A stretch of 64,000 bases of DNA from G965205255 sp965205255 (GCA_965205255.1 OZ242051.1:3162001-3226000); one strand, 5' to 3'. Positions 19,001-29,905 are shown, counted from the stretch's first letter. Notes: generated by a model from the sequence alone, not told the origin. Program-made: numbers and translations.

Positions 19001-22000
19001 AATCGTCCTGTATGGAAAAAATCTGCCGATGGTACTATTAGCGTTCAGGCACGTAACGATTCTCAGATGTTGCTGATGAGTTATCAGGTAGCCACAGGCA
19101 GAGACAATCGGGGCGAAAAGCTGGCACCTGATTTAAGCGTTGTGCAATCAAACACTATTGGAAAACCTGTCGCTGAGTACACCTTTGCATTAGCACCTGA
19201 TGTAAAGGTCAATGGAAAACCGTTATATACGCCTCAGCTGAAAAAAACACTCATTGCACTGGAAAGTCAGCTGATCTCTGCAAAGAGTCTGAAAACAGTA
19301 CAGAGTTATGGCTTATTACCCCCCGGCGGAAAAAATGGCTTGTTTGCCTTTGTGAACGAAGCGATTAAGGCAAAGGCATGGTTATCTGAATCGGCCACTG
19401 AGTATGACGGTAATGGTCGCAGAACAGAACAGACCTTGCCCAACGGTACACAAATTCACTGGCAGTGGCAACATGGAAACTTGGTTTCCACCACTACACC
19501 CAATGGCAGTATGATTCACGACAGTTTTGATATTCAGGGCAACAAAACTTCCCGTTGTGTGCAACCTGTGGGGCAAGCCGTGTGCCATATATTAGGTAGT
19601 CGAGGTTATGACGACGAAGGTAATCTTGCCTGGCAGACAGACGAGTATGGTAATACTAACAGGTATACCTACGATGCAGATGGCCGGTTACTCAGCATGA
19701 CAACGGCGGCGACAAAAACCGAGAAATCGCATCAATTTACCTTCACTTACAATAGTTTTGCGATCACCAGTGCATCCGTGGACGGTGTCACTTTTGTTAT
19801 TTACACCTATGATCCATCAACATGGCAAATAACTGATAAAGAAGATGTGATCAGTCATTTGCATTACGACTATGATCCTGATACAGGTTTTCTAATAAAA
19901 GTCACCCGTAGTGCACCGATAACATTAAAGTCTCCTCCGAGAATAGATTATCCAACAGGTACTGAAAGTGTTGCATACGATCGTTATGGTGCCCCTGTGA
20001 GTCTGAAAGATTTAGCTGGAAACACATATTCAGCAATTCATGATGAACTGGGTAGGGTTTTACAGTCACAGGTGACTTTACCCGGCTCAACTCAGCCGAC
20101 ATTGCTGTCTAGTGTCACCTATGCGCCTTATTTTAACCGACCTGCCATGTCAACCAACGGGGTAGGTGTGGTTCGTCGTTTTATTTATAATGATTTAGGG
20201 GCGCTTGAAAGCACTGTTGATGAAAGAGATAATGTAATTTTACAGCAACTTAGCTATACCTATGATGTTAAAACTCATAATATTACAACGCTGACTAGAA
20301 CAGAGAAAAATAACAGTGCCACCCAGACTTATACCTATGATAAAAACACGAATAGTCTGACAGATATGACCTGTAGCGTCACCGGCAAACTAGGCACAGC
20401 CAGTATATTATGCCCAGAAGATACAGATGTATCGGGCAGTAACCTAACAACCCCATCGATTATCACCTCACAACATTATACGTTTGATCAATGGAATAAC
20501 ATTAAGACGGTGAATGAGACGCTGGTTACCTCTGCTGGAAAAAACACAAGCAAAACGACTCATTATACGTATGCCGGGCCTTCTGAATCTCGTAGTGATG
20601 ATTATGATCCGCATCGTATGATCGCTTTCAGTACAGAGTGGGCAACCAATGCTTCAAACTTTAATGCTCGTCCAAAAATGATCACTTATGATGGTTCAGG
20701 AAGAATTACTCAGGATGCCGATGGTAACACTCTGCATTACAATGCTTTTGGTCAACAGGATAGTTTTACCAACCATAAGACAGGAGAAAAAACCCTTTAC
20801 CGGTATGACAGCGCAGGTCATCAGGTGGTAGAGCAGCCATTTAATGCACGGGGCAAAGCCTTACAACCACCTTTGTATATGGTTTATCAGGGTAATAATA
20901 TTATTGAACAGGTGCAAAGCGATGTTCATGGCACAATGCATAACAGTGTTGAGCTTGGAGGAGTTGCTCACAGTGAGGATGGTGTGATTAATCGCTGGTA
21001 TCTGCATGACTATAAAGGAGATGTACTGGTTACCCTTAATGGTTCCGGGCAAAGCGTCAGCGATCATGTTTACAGCCCTTATGGCATGGATGATAATCTT
21101 TCTGACAGCAGGGCACAGGCACTACCGGAAAAGTTTAAACTAACGACACAGAATAACTGGTGGAAAAGTCATCAGCCGGGGTTTGATAACCAGATGAGTG
21201 ATCCGGCTACAGGGTATCAGTTTTTAGGGGGAGGATACCGATCTTATAATCCGGTATACCGGCACTTTATGAGTCATGATAGTTACAGCCCGTTCAAAAA
21301 AATAGATGGTTATGGATTTGGCGATAATAATCCGGTAATGAACACTGACCCAACAGGTCATATGCCCAAATGGCTGGGCTATGCGCTAGGAGGCTTAAGT
21401 ATTGCCATGTCTGTTGTCTCTGCCGTATTGCTGCCGGTGGTTGCTGTGGGGGCTGCCAGTGCAGCCGGAGCTACCGCTGCAGGAATAGCCTCGGGTGTTG
21501 GTAGTGGTATTGCCATGGCAGTTGGCACAGCTTCAGGAGGGTTACAAATTGCAGGTACCGCATTACCAAAAAATAAAAATCTTGCCATTGCTAACCAAGC
21601 GTTTGGTATTGCAAATGGTGTGGTAGCATTCGGAATGGGTTTCGCGATCGGTTTTTCCGGTGTTGCCAGTGCTGCCAGCGCTGTCACGGGTGCTGAAAAA
21701 CTAACCAGTTCAATGATCATAACATCTGGCGTTAGCGGTAGTCTTTCGGGATTAACCGGTGAGGCCGGCTCAGTCATTGGTATGGGAATGACGGTTAACC
21801 CTGGTTTGGCAGACAAAGCGGGGTTTGCAACAGCAGTAAATGTCTTGGGGGATGTATCCATGGCATTGATGACCGTATCAGTAGAATCCGGACTGGGTGC
21901 TGGCATTGGTCTTTTTGCACGCAGAGGAGAAAGCTCTGTAAAGGAGGTAGTTACGACCCCAGAAGAGAAACCATTAAAGACGCCGTGTGTTGATAAAATA

Positions 22001-22465
22001 CGTACATTAAGAAAACTTGAGGGTGGAAATCACAGAGAAGTATATACAGATGGAACAAGGGTCTACAAGTTGACAGGGCCTCCTCGAGGTGTAAAGGTTC
22101 CTCCTGCAGAATCGGCAAAACCGTATTTAATGAATCTAGCTAGGATTGTGCCAGACTTGGAAGCTGAAAGATTAAATTTACTTTATAAGTCATCAAAATT
22201 TTACGGTGGCAGGTATGCCCGTTATGCAACTACCAGGGTTTATGTTGATGTTCATAGTGGCTTTGTTGTTACCGATGCACCTTTTATTCCAGGTGAATAT
22301 CCAGAAAGCTACGATGAAGAGGTTGCTCCTGAATATAGTAGAATTCGTATGAGACATGTTTATGTCCATTCTGAGAAAAAGGCCTCTAGTTTTGTCGTTT
22401 ATCAGGGTACAACAGATATATTGCCTGTTAACGCAACAGATTTTTCCCTGCTTTACTTTAACTAA
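16076..22465 (+). CDS. Rhs/YD-repeat protein, copy 3 (2129 aa)
   Basis: Full-length, with the MKAYYHG start and upstream region of copy 1 type. The marker residues are mosaic: PLQGDSHC and AGSRPF shared with copy 1; VTRSAP, AGNTY and DNLSDSR shared with copy 4; FNARG and MVYQGNN shared with copy 2. The tip resembles copy 1 (PPAES and MNLARIVPD shared) with its own changes (GPPRGVKV, and HSGFVVTD where copy 1 has HGGFVVTD). It ends in LLYFN. The Gly/Ala-rich segment differs slightly (GVGSGIAMA). It looks intact and expressible; the start sits in the same weak translation context as copy 1. Confidence 0.9.
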   Translation: MKAYYHGSVIMFLYYFLVYLSVFSICIIPVEQVVFACEKVHIAIDKTSRKSKYIPYSSNTGSISTKLSSFNSPVFKPLPTVNHRSWQAFAQASVNSTALPSNANSFHGEANASVDPRTGSVSFGMVVASTLYDQGQSKRDLMLSYAGNSLAHGTGRLGLGSHWTFNVGTEHPSFSEVLGHKTTDITTGDGHSFTMVSDRNKQGQIYWHPLRHKLGDVTITGEPGDWTIATASGTREHLQYGYEDWEEGHDGQRVWFYYDRNGPDDITRRLLYVCSHPLTLTQVEGVDNACKNEGVRITYLGSKVTVHGQQDIVLHLGQVRGENTVQFVSMPSFNSKSVAGGNKPSLMRFDYDEQGSYPQLLKTVTEPSGKSSTFLYNDESDRSTSEPQGLPEGLSQGHLPVVTEEITTPAPVNSQVIPTRKVWYQYSGGPSDQHNFTGYLSGISNEPGKDNLFDRADDYTYTVSKDNGLTTTTTIYNRYHLPLTVSQADDLRHSLIARNDVTYSPWKGTTFSELPSTYSLPKQTTKTLYALTRDGPDSAVFPAKVLQQKAYDNNGQMIWQQDAYGRQTFIQYCPLQGDSHCPKMDPDWPQVTLPEKVIQLPSRQTPAGSRPFVSFATTGHQSCGVEVEFNYTVIPVAQKYRVRIKKYQQLLKRQWHTVRQLWSSAHHSRTNGLTSSKLFSQSRFSHEVGEDNSGQAGSWQVVTKTVGTVSPGVITDIKPGDALPELSPSQLITGTHFQYNTDQSSLTYGQLIGLSVSKYNQPAVLATGQSQLAGSGQPEQVSFNVIHHINNRLHTFTTDIEVAQKQPPSDIHNINRLLAAGDGSLSLGKTVYSLTSGVKLSNDDPLKTLHIDWTYDIWQRPVKEVITPETGGLAQTTHWTYIFNSKEAATVTTLPGGTQNKVVYAGGGKNQVILSDWHRSKAQASAPMTGTSNWIQDSAMTYTATGNLSSKTTFHAADHNGKTIGLTSHYGYDLLNRPVWKKSADGTISVQARNDSQMLLMSYQVATGRDNRGEKLAPDLSVVQSNTIGKPVAEYTFALAPDVKVNGKPLYTPQLKKTLIALESQLISAKSLKTVQSYGLLPPGGKNGLFAFVNEAIKAKAWLSESATEYDGNGRRTEQTLPNGTQIHWQWQHGNLVSTTTPNGSMIHDSFDIQGNKTSRCVQPVGQAVCHILGSRGYDDEGNLAWQTDEYGNTNRYTYDADGRLLSMTTAATKTEKSHQFTFTYNSFAITSASVDGVTFVIYTYDPSTWQITDKEDVISHLHYDYDPDTGFLIKVTRSAPITLKSPPRIDYPTGTESVAYDRYGAPVSLKDLAGNTYSAIHDELGRVLQSQVTLPGSTQPTLLSSVTYAPYFNRPAMSTNGVGVVRRFIYNDLGALESTVDERDNVILQQLSYTYDVKTHNITTLTRTEKNNSATQTYTYDKNTNSLTDMTCSVTGKLGTASILCPEDTDVSGSNLTTPSIITSQHYTFDQWNNIKTVNETLVTSAGKNTSKTTHYTYAGPSESRSDDYDPHRMIAFSTEWATNASNFNARPKMITYDGSGRITQDADGNTLHYNAFGQQDSFTNHKTGEKTLYRYDSAGHQVVEQPFNARGKALQPPLYMVYQGNNIIEQVQSDVHGTMHNSVELGGVAHSEDGVINRWYLHDYKGDVLVTLNGSGQSVSDHVYSPYGMDDNLSDSRAQALPEKFKLTTQNNWWKSHQPGFDNQMSDPATGYQFLGGGYRSYNPVYRHFMSHDSYSPFKKIDGYGFGDNNPVMNTDPTGHMPKWLGYALGGLSIAMSVVSAVLLPVVAVGAASAAGATAAGIASGVGSGIAMAVGTASGGLQIAGTALPKNKNLAIANQAFGIANGVVAFGMGFAIGFSGVASAASAVTGAEKLTSSMIITSGVSGSLSGLTGEAGSVIGMGMTVNPGLADKAGFATAVNVLGDVSMALMTVSVESGLGAGIGLFARRGESSVKEVVTTPEEKPLKTPCVDKIRTLRKLEGGNHREVYTDGTRVYKLTGPPRGVKVPPAESAKPYLMNLARIVPDLEAERLNLLYKSSKFYGGRYARYATTRVYVDVHSGFVVTDAPFIPGEYPESYDEEVAPEYSRIRMRHVYVHSEKKASSFVVYQGTTDILPVNATDFSLLYFN

Positions 22466-22993
22466 ATGAATTGCTGATGTTAATTAACTAATACAAAAAA
22501 CTGCGTCTAGCTTTTTATTGTGCTATTTTTTTGACCTTGATGTTATGCGTGGAAGTTCTACGCCATAGCTGGCTATTACTCGTTTTTTATACCAACACCT
22601 GCTTCCAACTTCTTATTGCGTTACTCTTCTGATCTTGCTGTTATGGGTTGAAGCTCCTCGTGATAGCGGGCACTTAGCCTTTAACTGCAAGCCATAAGCA
22701 CATGCTACCAAAAGCAGTTAGAAACAAGTCTTGGTATTATTTATTAACTAATAAATATGTTATTTCTACCTAAGAAAATAATCATTTATCATGATACCCA
22801 CAAATAAAAGATAAAACATCAGATTTACTGCCGGTTTATTCCTATTTTCTTTCGTGTAGGTATTGCTACTCTGATGATTCATGCTATAGGAAAATCTACC
22901 TATTTTATTTTCTTATACTATTGGTTTTGTGCTGAATCTCAGTAAATCCACAAAAAATTTATTCACAGTCTATTCCAATTTTAGTTACTTCTT
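22466..22993. other. Spacer between Rhs copies 3 and 4
   Basis: No gene is supported. It holds the chimeric MITE-like junction and a copy-1-type upstream region with the TTGCTA/TATAGG pair. Confidence 0.5.
22491..22737 (+). repeat. Truncated plus full MITE-like copies at unit junction 3/4
   Basis: 22491-22588 is the left part of the array-end element and 22589-22737 a complete 149-bp element. They meet at TCGTTTTTT (22580-22588). Confidence 0.7.
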
Positions 22994-25900
22994 ATGAAAG
23001 CTTACTATCATGGTTCTGTTATTATGTTCTTATACTATTTTCTTGTTTATTTGTCAGTATTTTCAATGTGTATTATACCTGTTGAACAGGTTGTTTTCGC
23101 CTGTGAAAAGGTACACATTGCTATTGATAAGACGAGCAGAAAGTCAAAGTATATCCCATATTCATCTAACATCGGTTCAATATCAACTAAATGGTTGTCG
23201 TTTAATTTCCCTGTTTTCAAACCATTACCAACGGTAAATCACCGTAGCTGGCAGGCATTCGCTCAGGCATCCGTTAACTCAACAGCATTGCCCTCTAACG
23301 CCAACAGTTTTCACGGTGAAGCGAATGCTTCGGTTGATCCAAGAACCGGCAGCGTATCGTTTGGAATGGTCGTGGCGAGCACTTTGTATGATCAGGGACA
23401 GAGCAAAAGAGATCTGATGCTTTCATATGCCGGCAACTCTTTAGCTCATGGTACCGGTAGGCTGGGTCTGGGATCACACTGGACATTTAATGTAGGTACC
23501 GAACATCCGTCTTTTTCTGAGGTTTTAGGTCATAAAACCACCGATATAACTACCGGTGACGGTCACAGTTTTACCATGGTCAGTGATCGGAATAAACAGG
23601 GTCAGATATACTGGCATCCCCTGCGGCACAAATTAGGTGATGTGACTATTACCGGTGAGCCCGGTGACTGGACTATCGCTACTGCCTCCGGTACCCGTGA
23701 ACATTTACAATATGGTTATGAAGATTGGGAAGAGGGGCATGACGGGCAGCGAGTATGGTTTTATTATGATCGCAATGGACCTGACGATATTACCCGTCGT
23801 TTGCTTTATGTATGCAGTCATCCTCTGACTCTGACCCAAGTTGAAGGGGTAGATAATGCCTGTAAAAACGAAGGTGTCCGAATAACGTATCTGGGAAGTA
23901 AGGTTACTGTACACGGACAGCAAGACATTGTCTTGCATTTAGGTCAGGTCAGGGGTGAGAATACTGTCCAATTTGTTTCCATGCCCTCTTTTAACAGTAA
24001 AAGTGTTGCAGGTGGCAACAAACCCTCACTGATGCGTTTTGATTATGATGAGCAGGGCAGCTATCCCCAGCTGTTGAAAACAGTCACCGAGCCTTCAGGA
24101 AAATCTAGCACATTTCTTTACAATGATGAGTCAGATCGCAGTACCTCAGAACCTCAGGGGTTACCTGAAGGGCTTAGTCAGGGGCACCTGCCGGTGGTGA
24201 CAGAAGAGATAACTACTCCAGCACCTGTAAACAGTCAGGTCATTCCTACCCGAAAGGTGTGGTATCAATACAGCGGTGGACCTTCTGATCAGCATAATTT
24301 TACCGGTTATCTTAGTGGTATCAGTAACGAGCCTGGAAAAGATAACTTATTTGATCGTGCTGATGATTACACGTACACGGTTTCCAAAGACAATGGCCTG
24401 ACGACTACAACCACAATTTATAACAAGTATCACCTTCCACTGACTGTTTCTCAGGCTGACGATTTACGCCACTCGCTCATAGCCAGAAATGATGTCACCT
24501 ATTCGCCGTGGAAAGGAACCACTTTTTCCGAACTGCCTTCAACGTACTCCCTTCCGAAGCAAACTACTAAAACCTTGTATGCCTTAACCCGCTACGGGCC
24601 GGACAGTGCGGTATTTCCTGCTAAAGTGTTACAGCAAAAAGCGTATGATAACAATGGTCAGATGATCTGGCAGCAGGATGCTTATGGCAGGCAGACTTTT
24701 ATTCAGTATTGTCCGCCACAAGGTGATACTCATTGCCCGAAAATGGACCCCGACTGGCCACAGGTGACATTGCCTGAAAAGGTAATACAGCTTCCTTCTA
24801 GGCAAACGCCTGCTGGGAGCATACCGTTTGTCAGTTTTGCTACCACAGGTCATCAGTCTTGTGGTGTGGAAGTGGAATTTAACTATACAGTAATCCCTGT
24901 CGCTCAAAAATACAGGGTACGCATAAAAAAGTATCAGCAATTGTTAAAGCGACAATGGCATACCGTTCGGCAATTATGGAGTAGTGCTCACCACAGTAGA
25001 ACGAATGGGTTAACTTCCTCCAAATTGTTCAGTCAAAGCCGTTTTTCTCATGAGGTAGGAGAAGACAATTCAGGGCAAGCAGGGAGCTGGCAGGTGGTTA
25101 CTAAAACTGTCGGAACAGTTTCACCTGGTGTTATCACTGACATTAAACCTGGAGATGCTTTACCTGAACTGTCACCCAGTCAGTTAATTACAGGCACGCA
25201 TTTTCAGTATAATACTGACCAGAGTAGTTTAACTTATGGTCAGTTAATTGGGCTGAGTGTCTCAAAATATAATCAGCCTGCGGTGTTAGCAACGGGACAA
25301 TCACAGCTTGCCGGTAGCGGGCAACCTGAACAGGTATCTTTTAACGTTATTCACCACATCAATAACAGATTGCACACCTTTACCACTGATATCGAAGTAG
25401 CTCAGAAGCAACCCCCTTCAGATATTCACAACATTAACCGGTTACTGGCGGCAGGTGATGGAAGTCTGTCGTTAGGAAAAACAGTTTATTCACTGACCAG
25501 TGGTGTAAAACTGTCTAATGATGACCCTTTGAAAACCTTGCATATTGATTGGACTTACGACATTTGGCAACGTCCTGTTAAAGAAGTGATTACCCCAGAA
25601 ACAGGGGGGCTTGCCCAGACGACCCACTGGACATATATTTTCAACAGCAAAGAAGCTGCAACAGTGACGACCCTGCCAGGGGGCACTCAAAACAAAGTCG
25701 TTTATGCCGGAGGCGGGAAAAATCAGGTGATTTTGTCAGACTGGCATCGTAGTAAAGCACAGGCTGGTGCACCGATGACAGGGACATCGAACTGGATACA
25801 AGACAGTGCCATGACCTACACAGCTACCGGAAATCTGAGCAGTAAAACAACCTTTCATGCCGCAGACCATAACGGTAAGACCATTGGGCTGACCAGCCAT

Positions 25901-28900
25901 TATGGTTATGATTTACTGAATCGTCCTGTATGGAAAAAATCTGCCGATGGTACTATCAGCGTTCAGGCACGTAACGATTCTCAGATGTTGCTGATGAGTT
26001 ATCAGGTAGCCACAGGCAGAGACAATCGGGGCGAAAAGCTGGCACCTGATTTAAGCGTTGTGCAATCAAACACTATTGGAAAACCTGTCGCTGAGTACAC
26101 CTTTGCATTAGCACCTGATGTAAAGGTCAATGGAAAACCGTTATATACGCCTCAGCTGAAAAAAACACTCATTGCACTGGAAAGTCAGCTGATCTCTGCA
26201 AAGAGTCTGAAAACAGTACAGAGTTATGGCTTATTACCCCCCGGCGGAAAAAATGGCTTGTTTGCCTTTGTGAACGAAGCGATTAAGGCAAAGGCATGGT
26301 TATCTGAATCGGCCACTGAGTATGACGGTAATGGTCGCAGAACAGAACAGACCTTGCCCAACGGTACACAAATTCACTGGCAGTGGCAACATGGAAACTT
26401 GGTTTCCACCACTACACCCAATGGCAGTATGATTCACGACAGTTTTGATATTCAGGGCAATAAAACTTCCCGTTGTGTGCAACCTGTGGGGCAAGCCGTG
26501 TGCCATATATTAGGTAGTCGAGGTTATGACGACGAAGGTAATCTTGCCTGGCAGACAGACGAGTATGGTAATACTAACAGGTATACCTACGATGCAGATG
26601 GCCGGTTACTCAGCATGACAACGGCGGCGACAAAAACCGAGAAATCGCATCAGTTTACCTTCACTTACAATAGTTTTGCGATCACCAGTGCATCCGTGGA
26701 TGGTGTCACTTTTGTTATTTACACCTATGATCCGTCAACATGGCAAATAACTGATAAAGAAGATGTGATCAGTCATTTGCATTACGACTATGATCCTGAT
26801 ACAGGTTTTCTAATAAAAGTCACCCGTAGTGCACCGATAACATTAAAGTCTCCTCCGGGAATAGATTATCCAACAGGTACTGAAAGTGTTGCATACGATC
26901 GTTATGGTGCCCCTGTGAGTCTGAAAGATTTAGCCGGAAACACATATTCAGCAATTCATGATGAACTGGGTAGGGTTTTACAGTCACAGGTGACTTTACC
27001 CGGCTCAACTCAGCCGACATTGCTGTCCAGTGTCACCTATGCGCCTTATTTTAACCGACCTGCCATGTCAACTAACGGGGTAGGTGTGGTTCGTCGTTTT
27101 ATTTATAATGATTTAGGGTCGCTTGAAAGCACTGTTGATGAAAGAGATAATGTAATTTTACAGCAACTTAGCTATACCTATGATGTTAAAACTCATAATA
27201 TTACAACGCTGACTAGAACAGAGAAAAATAACAGTGCCACCCAGACTTATACCTATGATAAAAACACGAATAGTCTGACAGATATGACCTGTAGCGTCAC
27301 CGGCAAACTAGGCACAGCCAGTATATTATGCCCAGAAGATACAGATGTATCGGGCAGTAACCTAACAACCCCATCGATTATCACCTCACAACATTATACG
27401 TTTGATCAATGGAATAACATTAAGACGGTGAATGAGACGCTGGTTACCTCTGCTGGAAAAAACACAAGCAAAACGACTCATTATACGTATGCCGGGCCTT
27501 CTGAATCTCGTAGTGATGATTATGATCCGCATCGTATGATCGCTTTCAGTACAGAGTGGGCAACCAATGCTTCAAACTTTAATGCTCGTCCAAAAATGAT
27601 CACTTATGATGGTTCAGGAAGAATTACTCAGGATGCCGATGGTAACACTCTGCATTACAATGCTTTTGGTCAACAGGATAGTTTTACCAACCATAAGACA
27701 GGAGAAAAAACCCTTTACCGGTATGACAGCGCAGGTCATCAGGTGGTAGAGCAGCCATTTGATGCACGGGGCAAAGCCTTACAACCACCTTTGTATATGA
27801 TTTATCAGGGTAATGATATTATTGAACAGGTGCAAAGCGATGCTCATGGCACAATGCATAACAGTGTTGAGCTTGGAGGAGTTGCTCACAGTGAGGATGG
27901 TGTGATTAATCGCTGGTATCTGCATGACTATAAAGGAGATGTACTGGTTACCCTTAATGGTTCCGGGCAAAGCGTCAGCGATCATGTTTACAGCCCTTAT
28001 GGCATGGATGATAATCTTTCTGACAGCAGGGCACAGGCACTACCGGAAAAGTTTAAACTAACGACACAGAATAACTGGTGGAAAAGTCATCAGCCGGGGT
28101 TTGATAACCAGATGAGTGATCCGGCTACAGGGTATCAGTTTTTAGGGGGAGGATACCGATCTTATAATCCGGTATACCGGCACTTTATGAGTCATGATAG
28201 TTACAGCCCGTTCAAAAAAATAGATGGTTATGGATTTGGCGATAATAATCCGGTAATGAACACTGACCCAACAGGTCATATGCCCAAATGGCTGGGCTAT
28301 GCGCTAGGAGGCTTAAGTATTGCCATGTCTGTTGTCTCTGCCGTATTGCTGCCGGTGGTTGCTGTGGGGGCTGCCAGTGCAGCCGGAGCTGCCGCTGCAG
28401 GTATAGCCTCGGGTGTTGCTAGTGGTGTTACCATGGCAGTTGGCACAGCTTCAGGATGGTTGCAAATTGCAGGTACCGCATTACCAAAAAATAAAAATCT
28501 TGCCATTGCTAACCAAGCGTTTGGTATTGCAAATGGTGTGGTAGCATTCGGAATGGGTTTAGCGATCGGTTTTTCCGGTGTTGCCAGTGCTGCCAGCGCT
28601 GTCACGGGTGCTGAAAAACTAACCAGTTTAATGATCATAACATCTGGCGTCAGTAGTAGTATTTCAGGATTAAGTGGTGAGGCCGGCTCAGACATTGGTA
28701 TGGGAATGACGGTTAACCCTGGTTTGGCAGACAAAGTGGGGCTTGCAATAGCAGTAAATGTCTTGGGGCATGTATCCATGGCATTGATGGCCGTATCAGT
28801 AGCATCCGGACTGGGTGCTGGAATTGCTGCAGGCAGAGGAGAGAGCTCTGTAAAGGCAGTTACGACTCCAGAAGAGATACCATTAAGGAAACGGTGGACT

Positions 28901-29386
28901 GAAGAAATACGTACATTAAGAAAACTTGAGGGTGGAAATAGCCGAGAGGTATACACAAATGGAACAAGGGTCTACAAGTTGACAGGGGTTCTTGAATATA
29001 TAACGCCTCCTCCTGGAGAACCGGCAATAACGTATATGATGAATGTAACTAGGATTGGGCCAGACTTGGAAGCTGAAAAATTAAATTCAATTTATAAGTC
29101 ATCAAGGTTTTACGGTGGTAGGTATGCCCGTTATGCAACTGTCAGGGTTTATGCTGATGTTAATGCTGGCTATGTTGTTACCGATGCACCTTTTATTCCA
29201 GGTGAATATCCAGAAAGCTACGATGAAGAGGTTGTTCCTGAATATAGTAGAATTAATATGAGACATGTTTATGTCCATTCTGAGAAAAAGGCCTCTAGTT
29301 TTGTCGTTTATCAGGGTGCAACAGATATATTGCCTGTTAATGGAAAAGATTTTTCCCCGTTTTACTTGGACTTAATTAATTGCTGA
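22994..29386 (+). CDS. Rhs/YD-repeat protein, copy 4 (2130 aa)
   Basis: Full-length and intact. It shares STKWLSFNFP near the N-terminus with copy 5 only, and VTRSAP, AGNTY and DNLSDSR with copy 3. It has private changes (NKYHLP, TRYGPD, GDTHC, SPPGID). The tip start (VKAVTTPEEIPLRKRWTEEI) is shared with copy 5, whereas the later tip (ADVNAGYVVTD) is shared with copy 2, a clear mosaic. The hypervariable stretch after VYKLT reads GVLEYITPPPGEPAITYMMN. The C-terminus is extended by LINC because the usual stop is mutated (gacttaattaattgc). Confidence 0.9.
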   Translation: MKAYYHGSVIMFLYYFLVYLSVFSMCIIPVEQVVFACEKVHIAIDKTSRKSKYIPYSSNIGSISTKWLSFNFPVFKPLPTVNHRSWQAFAQASVNSTALPSNANSFHGEANASVDPRTGSVSFGMVVASTLYDQGQSKRDLMLSYAGNSLAHGTGRLGLGSHWTFNVGTEHPSFSEVLGHKTTDITTGDGHSFTMVSDRNKQGQIYWHPLRHKLGDVTITGEPGDWTIATASGTREHLQYGYEDWEEGHDGQRVWFYYDRNGPDDITRRLLYVCSHPLTLTQVEGVDNACKNEGVRITYLGSKVTVHGQQDIVLHLGQVRGENTVQFVSMPSFNSKSVAGGNKPSLMRFDYDEQGSYPQLLKTVTEPSGKSSTFLYNDESDRSTSEPQGLPEGLSQGHLPVVTEEITTPAPVNSQVIPTRKVWYQYSGGPSDQHNFTGYLSGISNEPGKDNLFDRADDYTYTVSKDNGLTTTTTIYNKYHLPLTVSQADDLRHSLIARNDVTYSPWKGTTFSELPSTYSLPKQTTKTLYALTRYGPDSAVFPAKVLQQKAYDNNGQMIWQQDAYGRQTFIQYCPPQGDTHCPKMDPDWPQVTLPEKVIQLPSRQTPAGSIPFVSFATTGHQSCGVEVEFNYTVIPVAQKYRVRIKKYQQLLKRQWHTVRQLWSSAHHSRTNGLTSSKLFSQSRFSHEVGEDNSGQAGSWQVVTKTVGTVSPGVITDIKPGDALPELSPSQLITGTHFQYNTDQSSLTYGQLIGLSVSKYNQPAVLATGQSQLAGSGQPEQVSFNVIHHINNRLHTFTTDIEVAQKQPPSDIHNINRLLAAGDGSLSLGKTVYSLTSGVKLSNDDPLKTLHIDWTYDIWQRPVKEVITPETGGLAQTTHWTYIFNSKEAATVTTLPGGTQNKVVYAGGGKNQVILSDWHRSKAQAGAPMTGTSNWIQDSAMTYTATGNLSSKTTFHAADHNGKTIGLTSHYGYDLLNRPVWKKSADGTISVQARNDSQMLLMSYQVATGRDNRGEKLAPDLSVVQSNTIGKPVAEYTFALAPDVKVNGKPLYTPQLKKTLIALESQLISAKSLKTVQSYGLLPPGGKNGLFAFVNEAIKAKAWLSESATEYDGNGRRTEQTLPNGTQIHWQWQHGNLVSTTTPNGSMIHDSFDIQGNKTSRCVQPVGQAVCHILGSRGYDDEGNLAWQTDEYGNTNRYTYDADGRLLSMTTAATKTEKSHQFTFTYNSFAITSASVDGVTFVIYTYDPSTWQITDKEDVISHLHYDYDPDTGFLIKVTRSAPITLKSPPGIDYPTGTESVAYDRYGAPVSLKDLAGNTYSAIHDELGRVLQSQVTLPGSTQPTLLSSVTYAPYFNRPAMSTNGVGVVRRFIYNDLGSLESTVDERDNVILQQLSYTYDVKTHNITTLTRTEKNNSATQTYTYDKNTNSLTDMTCSVTGKLGTASILCPEDTDVSGSNLTTPSIITSQHYTFDQWNNIKTVNETLVTSAGKNTSKTTHYTYAGPSESRSDDYDPHRMIAFSTEWATNASNFNARPKMITYDGSGRITQDADGNTLHYNAFGQQDSFTNHKTGEKTLYRYDSAGHQVVEQPFDARGKALQPPLYMIYQGNDIIEQVQSDAHGTMHNSVELGGVAHSEDGVINRWYLHDYKGDVLVTLNGSGQSVSDHVYSPYGMDDNLSDSRAQALPEKFKLTTQNNWWKSHQPGFDNQMSDPATGYQFLGGGYRSYNPVYRHFMSHDSYSPFKKIDGYGFGDNNPVMNTDPTGHMPKWLGYALGGLSIAMSVVSAVLLPVVAVGAASAAGAAAAGIASGVASGVTMAVGTASGWLQIAGTALPKNKNLAIANQAFGIANGVVAFGMGLAIGFSGVASAASAVTGAEKLTSLMIITSGVSSSISGLSGEAGSDIGMGMTVNPGLADKVGLAIAVNVLGHVSMALMAVSVASGLGAGIAAGRGESSVKAVTTPEEIPLRKRWTEEIRTLRKLEGGNSREVYTNGTRVYKLTGVLEYITPPPGEPAITYMMNVTRIGPDLEAEKLNSIYKSSRFYGGRYARYATVRVYADVNAGYVVTDAPFIPGEYPESYDEEVVPEYSRINMRHVYVHSEKKASSFVVYQGATDILPVNGKDFSPFYLDLINC

Positions 29387-29905
29387 TGTTAATTAACTAA
29401 TACAAAAAACTGCGTCTAGCTTTTTATTGTGCTATTTTTTTGACCTTGATGTTATGCGTGGAAGTTCTACGCCATAGCTGCTGGCTATTACTCGTTTTTT
29501 ATACCAACACCTGCTTCCAACTTCTTATTGCGTTACTCTTCTGATCTTGCTGTTATGGGTTGAAGCTCCTCGTGATAGCGGGCACTTTGCCTTTAACTGT
29601 AAGCCATAAACGCATGCTACCAAAAGCAGTTAGAAACAAGTCTTGGTATTATTTATTAACTAATAAATATGTTATTTCTACCTAAGAAAATAATCATTTA
29701 TCATGATACCCACAAATAAAAGATAAAACATCAGATTTACTGCCGGTTTATTCCTATTTTCTTTCGCGTAGGTATTGCTACTCTGATGATTCATGCTATA
29801 GGAAAATCTACCTATTTTATTTTCTTATACTATTGGTTTTGTGCTGAATCTCAGTAAATCCACAAAAAATTTATTCACAGTCTATTCCGATTTTAGTTAC
29901 TTCTT
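29387..29905. other. Spacer between Rhs copies 4 and 5
   Basis: No gene is supported. It has the same organisation as the copy 3/4 spacer, apart from a 3-base duplication (agctgctgg) just before the junction. Confidence 0.5.
29400..29649 (+). repeat. Truncated plus full MITE-like copies at unit junction 4/5
   Basis: 29400-29500 is the truncated element ending in TCGTTTTTT; 29501-29649 is a full 149-bp element with both inverted repeats. Confidence 0.7.
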